A stretch of 17,149 nucleotides of DNA from JACPSX01 sp035288405 [NCBI: bacterium] (GCA_035288405.1 DATEAK010000219.1:1-17149), one strand, 5' to 3'. Numbered from the stretch's first letter, positions 1 through 7,490 are shown. Made by a program: numbers and translations. The notes: a model not told the origin generated them from the sequence alone.

Positions 1-1
1 G

Positions 2-175
2 GAAGGAATGATAGTGGAAGTACCTAACGAGGGACATACGGAAAGGCAAGAGACCCCTGCAGATCAGGTAGAAAAAGAAGGGATACGCGAGATTGCTTTA
101 GAGAGCCCAAAGCCACGTAAGAAAAAGCCTTTGAAAAAAGAACACTCAGCTATCGTCGCCCCGTCGGGGGAGTAA
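2..175 (+). CDS. C-terminal end of an unknown protein (5' end outside the window)
   Basis: An open frame runs from the left edge to a TAA at 173-175. The visible 57 residues are rich in Glu, Lys and Pro and contain the basic run PKPRKKKPLKKE, followed by a short tail ending in APSGE. An ATG at 8-10 is in frame, but the GGAAGGA in front of it directly abuts the codon, so it is not a convincing start and the gene more likely begins upstream. Such a charged, low-complexity tail is typical of a disordered C-terminus. No domain is recognisable and I do not assign a function. A minus-strand frame covering the same bases has a composition typical of antisense reading and is not preferred. Confidence 0.4.
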   Translation, partial: EGMIVEVPNEGHTERQETPADQVEKEGIREIALESPKPRKKKPLKKEHSAIVAPSGE

Positions 176-630
176 CGAGGATTTAGGGGTTTAGCAACTA
201 TCAAATCAAAAACTATTGAGTCGCCAGCAAATCCCGTACTCGTGAGAGAATGAAGCCGACAGCAGGCCAGCGGCTTTGTAGGTTTACATTTTAAGAGGTG
301 AGGGAAGTCGACTGCCCCGGTGCCCAATATTCTTGACCGGTTGCAAACTCTGTCATTCAAAATCGGGCGTGGCCGTCGACCTCCCAGGCGATCAGCGAGA
401 ACTACAGTATGTTGAGTAATCTCGAGGGTCGCGAAACACTAATCTGGAAGAAATGTGGACAATGAGACTCTGAAGTAAGCCTGTATTTTATTTTCTCTGT
501 GTCCGGGGTTCGTCATAGCTCTCGAGGCTTACGGAGCTTCCGCGTCGAAATAGACTATGAGAAAGGTCTCTCCCAAATTGGCCAAGGTGACCTTTAGTCA
601 ATATGGACAATAGCAAAAAGGAGGGTCGTC
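176..630. other. 455-base gap without a supported gene
   Basis: All frames are broken by stops or give unusual proteins with no recognisable motif. I see no tRNA-like cloverleaf, no CRISPR repeat and no convincing sigma-70 promoter pair. The frame of the preceding partial gene stays mostly open past its stop for about 25 codons, which could mean decay of a longer gene, but this is too weak to call. Two elements near the right end can be named: an inverted repeat at 562-595 and a strong ribosome-binding sequence, AAAGGAGGG, just before the ATG at 631. Confidence 0.5.
562..595. promoter_or_regulatory. 7-bp inverted repeat upstream of the M24 gene
   Basis: AAAGGTC (562-568) is repeated in inverse as GACCTTT (589-595) with 20 bases between. 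The spacer contains the palindromes CCAAATTGG and TTGGCCAA. The element ends 35 bases before the ATG at 631. It could be a 5'-leader hairpin or an operator. Function is inferred only from symmetry and position, and a chance origin is possible. Confidence 0.25.
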
Positions 631-1884
631 ATGGAAGAAAAATACGTAGATATGAGAGAACACCTACCCCAACTTTCCCTTAAAGAAAGAAATAGACGGT
701 GGGCTGCAGTTTGGGAGGAGATGGGCTTGAACGAATTAGACTGTCTTCTTCTCATAGGGAATGATCGTTTCTTCGGATTGGGAGATACCAATTGCAGGTA
801 TTTGACCCAAATTTCGGGACAAAGGATGGGTACTGTTGTCATCTTCCCGTTACAAGGCACTCCCATCGTTTTTGCTGCTCCGCCTCATATGCATGACAAA
901 CCCTTCCCAGTTTACAAAGCCTTTAACGATTGGATAACCGAGACCAGGTGCTTACCAGGTCTGAAACCAGTTGTTGAATCATTGAAAACCATGGGGTATG
1001 AACAGGGAAATATTGGTTTGGTCGGATTCACGGGGGGTTTCAGAAGTAGTACCATTTCTTATCAAGAATATCAATTTTTGCTGAAAGAATTACCCAAGGC
1101 CAATTTTATTGAGGCGGGGCATATATTAGACAGGATTCGCATGATTAAAAGCTTAGAAGAGATCCAGATGTTGAAGAAATCAGGAGAAATTGCCCGTCTA
1201 AAGATTGAGGCTATGATAGAAATGGCAGTACCCGGAGTAAAGGAATGTGAGCTCTATGCCGAAATGGTAAAAAGGGAAATTAGTCATGGAGGCGAGGCTT
1301 TCGTATTCAATTTGCTTGCTTCAGGGTCAATAACTGATTCAGAACATATCCAACATCTTCTCCACGGAAGGGGTCAGCCTCTCTCTCCTACTACCCGCAC
1401 TTTAAAAAAAGGTGATTTAATTATTACTGAATTTCACACTAGTTACGGAGGGTATTTAACGGCTTGTGAAAAATCTGTATTTATTGGTAAACCACCAAAA
1501 GAACTTCAGCGAATCCATGATATTGCTGTTGAATGCGCTGAAATGGGAATCCAAAAATTAAGACCTGGAGTAACTATAGGGGAAGCGGCGGAGGCTTTTC
1601 GAGAGCCAGTAAGAAGGGCCAATATGGATTATATCGAATTGGGATTTCATGGTCATGGTATGGCATCTCCAGAATTCCCTTTTATAGTCTACGAGAAATT
1701 TGGAGAGTATGGTTCAGCCTCTATCGAGCTAAAAGAAAACATGGTATTTGGAACTAATATTGATATCCATGACCCATGCTGGCGAAAGGATGTAGGAATT
1801 ATGGGGCCGGGGGATACCATTTGGATTACCGCAAAGGGGCCAGTCAAACTAATTGAAACACCTCTCGAATTCGCTACAACCTAA
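631..1884 (+). CDS. M24-family (creatinase/Xaa-Pro peptidase-like) protein with lost metal ligands
   Basis: This 417-residue protein has the two-domain layout of creatinases and prolidases: an N-terminal creatinase-type domain (about 15-165) and a pita-bread M24 domain (about 175-405). The second begins with the usual IRMIKSLEEIQMLKKSGEIA helix. True M24 peptidases bind two metals through Asp, Asp, His, Glu and Glu. Here the corresponding positions read E267 (in ITEFH), A278 (in GYLTACEKS), H342 (in GHGMA), N376 (in FGTNIDIH) and G394 (in GPGDT). Only the His is kept, so a metallopeptidase is unlikely. A metal-independent hydrolase like creatinase, or another activity, fits better. The start is supported by AAAGGAGGG 8 bases upstream. 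The gene is markedly AT-rich compared with the F420 genes to the right, which suggests separate origin. It stands alone, with about 300 non-coding bases after it. Confidence 0.82.
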   Translation: MEEKYVDMREHLPQLSLKERNRRWAAVWEEMGLNELDCLLLIGNDRFFGLGDTNCRYLTQISGQRMGTVVIFPLQGTPIVFAAPPHMHDKPFPVYKAFNDWITETRCLPGLKPVVESLKTMGYEQGNIGLVGFTGGFRSSTISYQEYQFLLKELPKANFIEAGHILDRIRMIKSLEEIQMLKKSGEIARLKIEAMIEMAVPGVKECELYAEMVKREISHGGEAFVFNLLASGSITDSEHIQHLLHGRGQPLSPTTRTLKKGDLIITEFHTSYGGYLTACEKSVFIGKPPKELQRIHDIAVECAEMGIQKLRPGVTIGEAAEAFREPVRRANMDYIELGFHGHGMASPEFPFIVYEKFGEYGSASIELKENMVFGTNIDIHDPCWRKDVGIMGPGDTIWITAKGPVKLIETPLEFATT

Positions 1885-2191
1885 AGGGGTATCCGTTCAT
1901 GTTCGATATGGACGCACCAAGGATTGTACCGCACTCGGTTTCCTGGACACTCGTCAACGCACTCATGCTGCCTGTTCTTCCCGTGCTGCTGCACGAGCTT
2001 CGGCCGATGAACTCTCACCAATTACCACTCGGGCCTCCGCCGGAGTATAGCGGCCCCCAATCGAACTGCAACCGCAGCCCTCGGGCACTGGACAGCTGTT
2101 GGAATGGATCGAGGAGGAGTAAGCATTGCGTGGTAAATGAACGGTCGCTCTTTATTCTAAGGTCGCTGAAAAGGTTGATAGGAGGTGTGGA
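1885..2191. other. 307-base gap, no supported gene (possible gene debris)
   Basis: Frames through here are short, mutually overlapping and composed of Ser/Arg/Cys-rich peptide without motifs. One plus-strand frame, open from about 2054 to a TAA near 2121, ends in SGTGQLLEWIEEE, which looks like a natural acidic C-terminus and may be the tail of a lost gene. On the minus strand a stretch reads AEARAAAREEQAA without a usable start. Neither is enough to annotate. The right end carries AGGAGG, which serves the gene starting at 2192. Confidence 0.4.
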
Positions 2192-3280
2192 ATGGGTAGG
2201 CGTATGAGGTTGTGGATTCTCCTTGCATGTTTATTTCCCGGCCTAGGCTACGTGCAGTCCTCGATTCCCTCAAAGTCCGCTCCTTCCACGCTGGCCAGCG
2301 TCATTGCGGAGGCCCGGCGGGAAGGAGTTCTGGAAGTGGTGTGGTCGGAGGTCACTCTGGGAGGATCGAAAGGGCTGGTGGCCATGGAAAAGTTGGTGAA
2401 CCAGAAGTATGGCCTGAACCTAAAATTTCATTTTACCCCCGGACCGTCCATGTCCTCAATAGGAACTCGATTGCTCCAAGAAAAGCGGGCAGGAGTGGTG
2501 TCTTCTAGCGACGTCTACATAGGGATGAGTTCGCACTTTCCGGAACTGTTCAAGGGAGATGTATTGCAGGCGGTGGAGTGGAGGACGCTGTTTCCATACA
2601 TCCCGGAGAGAGCGGTGGAATTGGGCGGACGGTTAGTGTGGATATGGTCTGCTCCTCTTGGCGTTGCGTACAACACGAATCTCGTGTCACCCGAGGACAT
2701 CCAGCGGATCTCCGACGTTCTCAAACCCAAATGGAAAGGGCGCATAGCTTCCACTCCCTTTGCTACCGGATTCGATCTCTGGGCAGATATGGTTGGAGAG
2801 GAGAAGGTAGATGCCTTTATGCAGAGTTTTGCCAGGGAATCTGTGCGAGGATTGATTCGCTGTGGCGAAGAGCGGAGGATCGCAAGCGGCGAATTTGCCA
2901 TGCTCGTGTTTGATTGTGCCGACTCCTTTGCTCGAGAACTAAAGGACGCTGGAGCACCTATTGATTTCGTGATTCCCCTTGATGTGGCGATGATGTATCC
3001 CTTTTATGCAGGGATACCGAAGAACTCAGCCCATCCCAATGCGGCCAAGCTCTACATAGCTGCTTTGCAGACCAAGGAGGGGCAAGACATTCTCTGGGAT
3101 ATGTCCAGGCAGGGTTCGCACCTCATCAAAGGTACAAAGTACACGGCCGTATTTGAGAAAGAGTTCCGTGACATAAAAAACTACAAGGTGTTTACCGCGG
3201 ACTATTTGATCGAGCATGGCGATCGTCTACAGAAAATCCTCAATAAGTATCAGCAAATGTTGTTGAGCGGTAAGAAGTGA
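2192..3280 (+). CDS. ABC transporter periplasmic substrate-binding protein (first paralogue)
   Basis: This 362-residue exported binding protein is of the ferric/thiamine/phosphonate type (cluster D-like, SBP_bac_6/SBP_bac_11 group). Residues 1-22 form a Sec signal peptide: a basic start, then a hydrophobic core in LWILLACLFPGLGYV. The mature part shows hallmarks of the fold: a segment LEVVWSE in the first lobe, VAYNTNLV and PKWKGRIASTPFATG at the hinge side, a second-lobe segment with FAMLVFDC, and near the end PNAAKLYIAALQTKEGQ. It is paralogous to the binding protein at 8657-9751, roughly 60% identical by eye along its full length. The start follows AGGAGG with 6 bases spacing. No permease or ATPase adjoins it, so it probably feeds the importer encoded at 5689-8561, or is an orphan. 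The ligand cannot be told from sequence. Confidence 0.88.
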   Translation: MGRRMRLWILLACLFPGLGYVQSSIPSKSAPSTLASVIAEARREGVLEVVWSEVTLGGSKGLVAMEKLVNQKYGLNLKFHFTPGPSMSSIGTRLLQEKRAGVVSSSDVYIGMSSHFPELFKGDVLQAVEWRTLFPYIPERAVELGGRLVWIWSAPLGVAYNTNLVSPEDIQRISDVLKPKWKGRIASTPFATGFDLWADMVGEEKVDAFMQSFARESVRGLIRCGEERRIASGEFAMLVFDCADSFARELKDAGAPIDFVIPLDVAMMYPFYAGIPKNSAHPNAAKLYIAALQTKEGQDILWDMSRQGSHLIKGTKYTAVFEKEFRDIKNYKVFTADYLIEHGDRLQKILNKYQQMLLSGKK

Positions 3281-3324
3281 AAGCTTAACGCCGCCGCTTT
3301 TGAACTGTACTTCAAGCGAGAGAA

Positions 3325-3447
3325 AATAACTCTGGGAGATTTGTGGCGGGCACCACCTCCTCTCGGGTATCTAACACCATGGAGTGGGCTACGGCGGGAA
3401 GACGTTTGTTTGAAGGTACTTCTTACCCTGACCTGAGGACCCGCTGG
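3325..3447 (+). pseudogene. Fragment of a TAXI/NMT1-like binding-protein gene
   Basis: Read in the frame of 3343, this stretch encodes SGRFVAGTTSSRV, then EWATAGRRLFEGTSYPDLR. It matches residues about 60-90 of the intact protein at 10900-11853, which has LAVTTPADVCLEWARAGKYF followed by FEGTPYPHLR. Shared residues include TT, V, EWA, AG, FEGT, YP and LR in the same order and spacing, apart from one inserted residue. The match stops at about 3447 and upstream coding breaks off, so it is a short relic of a related gene, not a functional one. Its position between a binding protein and the UbiD gene suggests an ancestral cluster that has since been rearranged. The homology is seen in the sequence; the history is inference. 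Confidence 0.6.
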
Positions 3448-3506
3448 GCCAACCCCTCGCGGACGAGCGGAGGCTCAGAAGCGATTCATAGAAAGGAAAA
3501 AGTCGA

Positions 3507-4955
3507 ATGGGAAGCGAAGACCTACGTCAATATCTTAAACGCATCGAAGCTGCCGGCAAACTCAAGAGAATCAGTAAAGAGGTGGACGGCGACTGGGAAC
3601 TCTCCGGTATCTCCCGCTCAGTTTGGAAGCGCTTTAGCGATCGTCACCGCTTTGCACTCTTGTTCGAAAACGTGAAGGGCCACCACGGACAGCGGGTAGT
3701 TGTGGGAGCCTTTGGCCAATCTCGAGACCTATACGCGATGGCCTTGAATGTCACGCCTGATCGCATTCACGAAAGATGGTCTCAAGCGCTGAGTAGCCCT
3801 CTAATGCCTGTCATGGTGGGATCCGGTCCAGTAAAGGAAAATATCTTCAAGAATGATGACGTAGACCTTTTTCAGCTACCTATGAGCAAATGGCACCCCT
3901 TCAATAAGGCCCCTTACATCACAGCGGGAAGTGCGGTCACTAAGGATCCTGACTCAGGATGGTGCAATGTAGGAACTTACGCAAGTATGCTGGTCAACAA
4001 GAACTTGCTGACTCTTCGCGGTGGCTTCTACCAGCATATGGCGCTCCACTATGAGAAGTACGAACAACGAGACCAGGAGATGCCGATTGCAGTGGTCGTC
4101 GGTCCTCCTCCGGTAGTTGGCATGGCTTCTGTTGCTGAAGTACCTTACGGTGTCGAAGAGTATGCTGTCGCTGGTGGTTTGCAAGGAGAGCCAATCAAGC
4201 TAGTGAAGTGTGAGACCATCGACCTGGAAGTTCCGGCGGATGCAGAAATTGTTATCGAAGGAGTGGTGCCACCTCACGTGCGTGAGTCTGATGGACCACA
4301 TGTAGACCATTGTGGGTTTCAGTTGCCGGTTCGTCAGATGCGCCGCTTCGAAGTCAGATGTATCACCCACCGAAACCAGCCTATTTACCAGGAATATGAT
4401 GAGGGGCTTCCACCAAACGAGAGCACCATTATAAGAGGTATTGGCCTCGAAGCCATTCTCTGGCACAAGCTGGAAAGAGGGCTTGGGTTGACGGGAATCA
4501 GAGGGATACGTGCGACAGAGGGTTCTGCAGGTTGGGGCACCTGGATTGTGGCAATCGATAAATTTACCGACGCGGACCCCGCTCGCGTGGCTGCTGGACT
4601 GCTAGCTGGAAGCTGGTGTGGGAAGAGGGTAATCGTGGTCGACAGCGACATAGATATCTATGACGATACCGAGATAGAATGGGCTCTCGCCTTTTGTGTT
4701 CGATGGGATCGGGATATGTTCCTGTTTCCGCGCCTCGGATACCATCCCCTAGATCCGTCAATTGCTTCTCACGAACAGCATATTGGAGGGGTAGCTACGC
4801 AGGCCATTGGGAGTAGGATTGACTGGCCTCCGGCCATCGTTATTGACGCTACGAAAAAATCGTGGTTCCCGAAGGTTGGAAAGTATCCACAGGAAACCTA
4901 CCGTGCGGTTGAGGAGAGGTGGAAAGATTATGGGTTACCTCCCCTTGACAAATGA
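3507..4955 (+). CDS. UbiD-family (prenylated-FMN) decarboxylase homologue with altered active site
   Basis: This 482-residue protein is of normal length for UbiD. Classic family blocks are present: TKDPDSGWCNVGTYASML (145-162), MPIAVVVGPPPVVGMAS (192-208), GVEEYAVAGGLQGEPIKLVK (215-234), ETIDLEVPADAEIVIEG (236-252) and DGPHVDHCGF (262-271). UbiD enzymes reversibly decarboxylate aromatic or unsaturated acids with prenylated FMN. Residues aligning with the metal/cofactor ligands of Fdc1 are kept (N154, H177, and E217 or E218). The catalytic Arg that follows NVGTY in UbiD is A159 here, the Glu of the EGPFGE motif is D262, and the earlier Glu aligns near H257. The usual Glu-Arg-Glu network is therefore missing, so activity or substrate may differ from textbook UbiD. 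AAAGGA about 9 bases upstream supports the start. No UbiX-type prenyltransferase gene is in the window. Confidence 0.88.
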   Translation: MGSEDLRQYLKRIEAAGKLKRISKEVDGDWELSGISRSVWKRFSDRHRFALLFENVKGHHGQRVVVGAFGQSRDLYAMALNVTPDRIHERWSQALSSPLMPVMVGSGPVKENIFKNDDVDLFQLPMSKWHPFNKAPYITAGSAVTKDPDSGWCNVGTYASMLVNKNLLTLRGGFYQHMALHYEKYEQRDQEMPIAVVVGPPPVVGMASVAEVPYGVEEYAVAGGLQGEPIKLVKCETIDLEVPADAEIVIEGVVPPHVRESDGPHVDHCGFQLPVRQMRRFEVRCITHRNQPIYQEYDEGLPPNESTIIRGIGLEAILWHKLERGLGLTGIRGIRATEGSAGWGTWIVAIDKFTDADPARVAAGLLAGSWCGKRVIVVDSDIDIYDDTEIEWALAFCVRWDRDMFLFPRLGYHPLDPSIASHEQHIGGVATQAIGSRIDWPPAIVIDATKKSWFPKVGKYPQETYRAVEERWKDYGLPPLDK

Positions 4956-5246
4956 GCTGGGGCGAATGCTCCAGTGCCCAGGGTTCTTGGACGATATGCA
5001 AACATGCTATGGTTCTAAATACTATATACTATGATTCATACTCTCGGCGGTCCCTTGCCCGATACCGGATTCCGCTATGAAGGTATACCTTGGACAAACC
5101 GCGAGATATTTCCCTCAGCCCGATTTCCCTTTCGAGCTTTGGGACCTAATAAACCATGAAGCGTGGAATCAGATATTGAATAAAAGCAAGGGGGGAAAAG
5201 TTCGGTTGACAGACCCGGAGGGTACGGATGTGAGCTTTACCCTCCC
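4956..5246 (+). pseudogene. Decayed gene in three frames (possibly M29 aminopeptidase-like)
   Basis: Protein-like reading continues after the UbiD stop but switches frame twice. The first piece, in the frame of 4954, includes GFLDDMQTCYGSKYYIL and ends at a TGA at 5032-5034. The second, in the frame of 5031, reads TLGGPLPDTGFRYEGIPW and then TNREIFPSARFPF. The third, in the frame of 5122, reads FPFELWDLINHEAW and then KVRLTDPEGTDVSFT, up to the transposase remnant. The FPF is shared by the last two frames, placing a one-base shift at about 5121-5134. The sequence VRLTDPEGTD recalls the GTD motif region of aminopeptidase T/M29-type proteins, but that family call is weak. The start and the C-terminal half are missing, the latter replaced by insertion-sequence DNA. 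Confidence 0.45.
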
Positions 5247-5472
5247 CCCGGGCCAGCTCCACTATCCGCCTGGGGATCTCTCGGGGAAGCTTCCGATCCG
5301 AGCGACGGCCTCGATTGCCATGGATGACCCCTTTGATTCCCTCCTTTCTGATCCAGGCCTTGATCCGATAGGTGTGGCGCTCAGAGAGCCCAAGCACCAG
5401 GGCCGCCTCGGCCATCGTCATCTCCCCTCTAAAGACCCTCTGGATAACTTCCACTCGCTTCTGCTCTCTCAT
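5146..5472 (-). pseudogene. N-terminal remnant of an ISNCY-like transposase
   Basis: The minus-strand frame begins MREQKRVEVIQRVFRGEMTM and continues with a helix-turn-helix, AEAALVLGLSERHTYRIKAW, then IRKEGIKGVIHGNRGRRSDR. This is the typical N-terminus of transposases of the ISNCY group and similar helix-turn-helix DDE enzymes. Similarity ends at about residue 75 (near position 5247), after PRRIVELARG. The following residues to the stop at 5146 are read from the opposite strand of the decayed plus-strand gene. Full-length family members are about 400 residues or more, so the catalytic DDE domain is absent and the element cannot move by itself. It interrupts the sequence between the UbiD gene and the ABC operon. 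Confidence 0.7.
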
Positions 5473-5499
5473 CGTCAGGACTAGGGTTGGTTTCCATGG

Positions 5500-5533
5500 C
5501 CTGACATAATCACATGGCAGTTAACCCCTGACA
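5500..5533 (-). repeat. Repeated TGTCAGG at the likely insertion-sequence end
   Basis: On the minus strand TGTCAGG occurs at 5533-5527 and again at 5506-5500, 27 bases apart, just upstream of the transposase remnant start at 5472. CATGGC is likewise duplicated at 5495-5500 and 5513-5518. Short repeats spaced by about 2.5 helical turns are common as transposase-binding sites at insertion-sequence ends, so this probably marks the surviving terminus. The matching other end is not found in the window. The assignment is inference. Confidence 0.35.
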
Positions 5534-5676
5534 GAATTACTTTGCTACCACATAGGGGAAAATGCTTATTGTTTAACCATCCATTATGTACTAAAGTTTC
5601 TGCCTCCGTGTGCGCCGTTTGAGGTATAGAACCAGAGACAAGGGATATGGAAGAAATCAGCACCGATTTACGTCCA

Positions 5677-5683
5677 GGGAGGG
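5677..5683 (+). promoter_or_regulatory. Ribosome-binding site that fixes the permease start
   Basis: GGGAGGG lies 5 bases before the ATG at 5689. The upstream in-frame ATG at 5647 has only AAGGG three bases away and would add a polar 14-residue leader in front of the first membrane segment. The 5689 start is therefore preferred. Confidence 0.55.
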
Positions 5684-5688
5684 TCGGA

Positions 5689-7419
5689 ATGATCCGCCAT
5701 CTTAACATCGGCATCAGGCACGTTCTGCTCATGCTCAGTGCAGTTCCTGCCTTCATTATTCTTCTCCTTGTCGCTTTGATTCTTTGGGTGGGGCTCGTAA
5801 AAGATGTGAATTCCGGCATCTTCAGTAGCGGCATGACCCTGGATCACTACCGGGCCCTGCTGGCGGATCCGCTGATCTACCGAGCCGTATTCAACACGGC
5901 GGAGTTTACCCTGGTGGCTATGAGCGTGGCCTTTGGGATAGGCGTTCCTCTGGCCTGGCTGGCTGAGAGGTCCAGTCTTCCGGGGAAGGGGGTTATTTAT
6001 GTTTTGATGGTCTCCGGGTTGCTCATTCCCGGCGCGTTTATCGCAATGGGGTGGGTGTTTCTCTTTCATCCGGAGATCGGGATCATCAACACGGCAGTGC
6101 GGAGCCTGGTGGGATCGGACCACAGTGTGATAAATATCGTCACGGTTCCTGGAATGGGCATTATCCAGGGACTCAATTTGGTTCCCGTGGTTTTCATCAC
6201 CCTTGGACCCGGCTACCGGGCGATGAACCCCGCCGTCGAAGAGGCCGCGCGAGTCCACGGCTTGAGCTTGCTGGGAACGCTGCACCGAATTTCTCTCCCC
6301 TTGCTTCTGCCTTCCATCATGGGGGCCTTTCTCTACGTCCTTACCATTGCCATCGCCGCCTTCGACATCCCTGCCATTATCGGACTGTCGAACCGGATAC
6401 TTACCTTCAGCACCTTTGTCTATATCAGCGCGAATCCCCGGGAAGGGTTGCCGAACTACGGGGTCGTCGGTGCGCTGAGTAGTGTGATGATCTTTTTTGC
6501 GCTTTTGTCCTGCTGGATGTACGTGAGCGTTCTGAAGCGCTCTTACAAGTACGCGGTCGTGACCGGGCAGGGGTACAGCTCCCGGCTGGTGAAACTTCGG
6601 GGTAAGACGGTTGCCGTTGTCTGGATCCTGATCGGTCTTTATTTCTTTTTTACCATTGTCATGCCGGTGCTCGTTCTAGCTTGGGCTTCAGTGATGCGCT
6701 GGTTCCGGCCGCCGTCGCTTTCCGCTTTGAAGCTCGCTTCGCTGGGGAATTTCCGGGACGTGGATTGGAGCATGGTCCTTGTGGGGGCAAAGAATTCCGC
6801 AGTGCTGATGCTGCTCGTACCGACTTTGGTGCTCGTTTTCAGCGGCGCGATTGCCTGGATCGTCGTGCGTTCGCGCTTTCACGGAAAAGTGGCGCTGGAT
6901 TTCAGCGCGTTTGTCCCCCATGCGGTACCGCATATCATTTTTGCATTCAGCATTCTGGTCGCGGCTTTGTTTCTTTTGCAGAAAATCCTGCCGATCTACG
7001 GCAAACTCACGATTCTCATCGTCGTATACACCTTGGTGTGGCTGGCCTTCGGCACGCGCGTCCTCAGCAGTTCCCTCGTGCAACTCCACAAAGAGCTCGA
7101 AGAAGTAGGACGTGTGAGCGGCATTCCCGGTCGAGTCATCCTGTGGAAAATTGTGCTGCCTCTTTTGCGGCCCGCAATTTTGTCCTGTTGGCTGTGGATG
7201 GCGCTTCTTACCTTCAGAGAATTTACCATGGCTGCCATGTTGGCTACCACCCGTTACAACATGACGCTGCCCATCGTGATCTGGTCCTACTGGAGCGGCG
7301 GGCAGAGCGGCCGGGCCTCCGCGGTGGCACTGATCGGATTCCTCATCCTGGTGCCGATGGTGGCCGCTTACTGGATCATCGGCCGGCGGTTTACGGCCCA
7401 TGGGATGACAAGGGCGTAA
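5689..7419 (+). CDS. ABC transporter permease, fused two-domain (ferric/thiamine-type, FbpB-like)
   Basis: This 576-residue inner-membrane protein carries two tandem permease domains, each with about six hydrophobic segments. The first domain is preceded by a helix at about 12-36. Each domain ends with the cytoplasmic EAA loop that docks onto the ATPase: EEAARVHGLSLLGTLHRISL at about 184-203 in the first, and EEVGRVSGIPGRVILWKIVL at about 471-490 in the second. This fused layout is typical of the ferric iron, thiamine and 2-aminoethylphosphonate importers (FbpB, ThiP, PhnV-like). It is the first gene of an operon continuing with the ATPase at 7491 and the binding protein at 8657. Several long frames on the other strand and in other frames are shadows of this GC-rich gene. 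Ligand unknown. Confidence 0.9.
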   Translation: MIRHLNIGIRHVLLMLSAVPAFIILLLVALILWVGLVKDVNSGIFSSGMTLDHYRALLADPLIYRAVFNTAEFTLVAMSVAFGIGVPLAWLAERSSLPGKGVIYVLMVSGLLIPGAFIAMGWVFLFHPEIGIINTAVRSLVGSDHSVINIVTVPGMGIIQGLNLVPVVFITLGPGYRAMNPAVEEAARVHGLSLLGTLHRISLPLLLPSIMGAFLYVLTIAIAAFDIPAIIGLSNRILTFSTFVYISANPREGLPNYGVVGALSSVMIFFALLSCWMYVSVLKRSYKYAVVTGQGYSSRLVKLRGKTVAVVWILIGLYFFFTIVMPVLVLAWASVMRWFRPPSLSALKLASLGNFRDVDWSMVLVGAKNSAVLMLLVPTLVLVFSGAIAWIVVRSRFHGKVALDFSAFVPHAVPHIIFAFSILVAALFLLQKILPIYGKLTILIVVYTLVWLAFGTRVLSSSLVQLHKELEEVGRVSGIPGRVILWKIVLPLLRPAILSCWLWMALLTFREFTMAAMLATTRYNMTLPIVIWSYWSGGQSGRASAVALIGFLILVPMVAAYWIIGRRFTAHGMTRA

Positions 7420-7490
7420 GGGTCGTGATCCCCGGGGACAGGATGCATCGAACTGTTTCCGCATTCTTGTAAAGTTGCAGGGGATCGAGC

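Noticed and set aside
64-360. 98-codon minus-strand frame at the left edge
   Set aside because: Overlaps the plus-strand partial gene, has no ribosome site that I can see and no recognisable domain; I had a vague sense of familiarity but cannot support it.
1899-2207. 102-codon plus-strand frame before the first binding protein
   Set aside because: No ribosome site, mixed composition, overlaps the binding-protein start, no motif.
5077-5484. 135-codon plus-strand frame taken as one intact gene
   Set aside because: Its first part is a frame-broken relic and its second half is only the complement of the transposase remnant.
6681-7472. 263-codon plus-strand frame inside the permease
   Set aside because: Different frame of the same gene; Arg/His-rich product, while the permease frame has both EAA loops and membrane helices.
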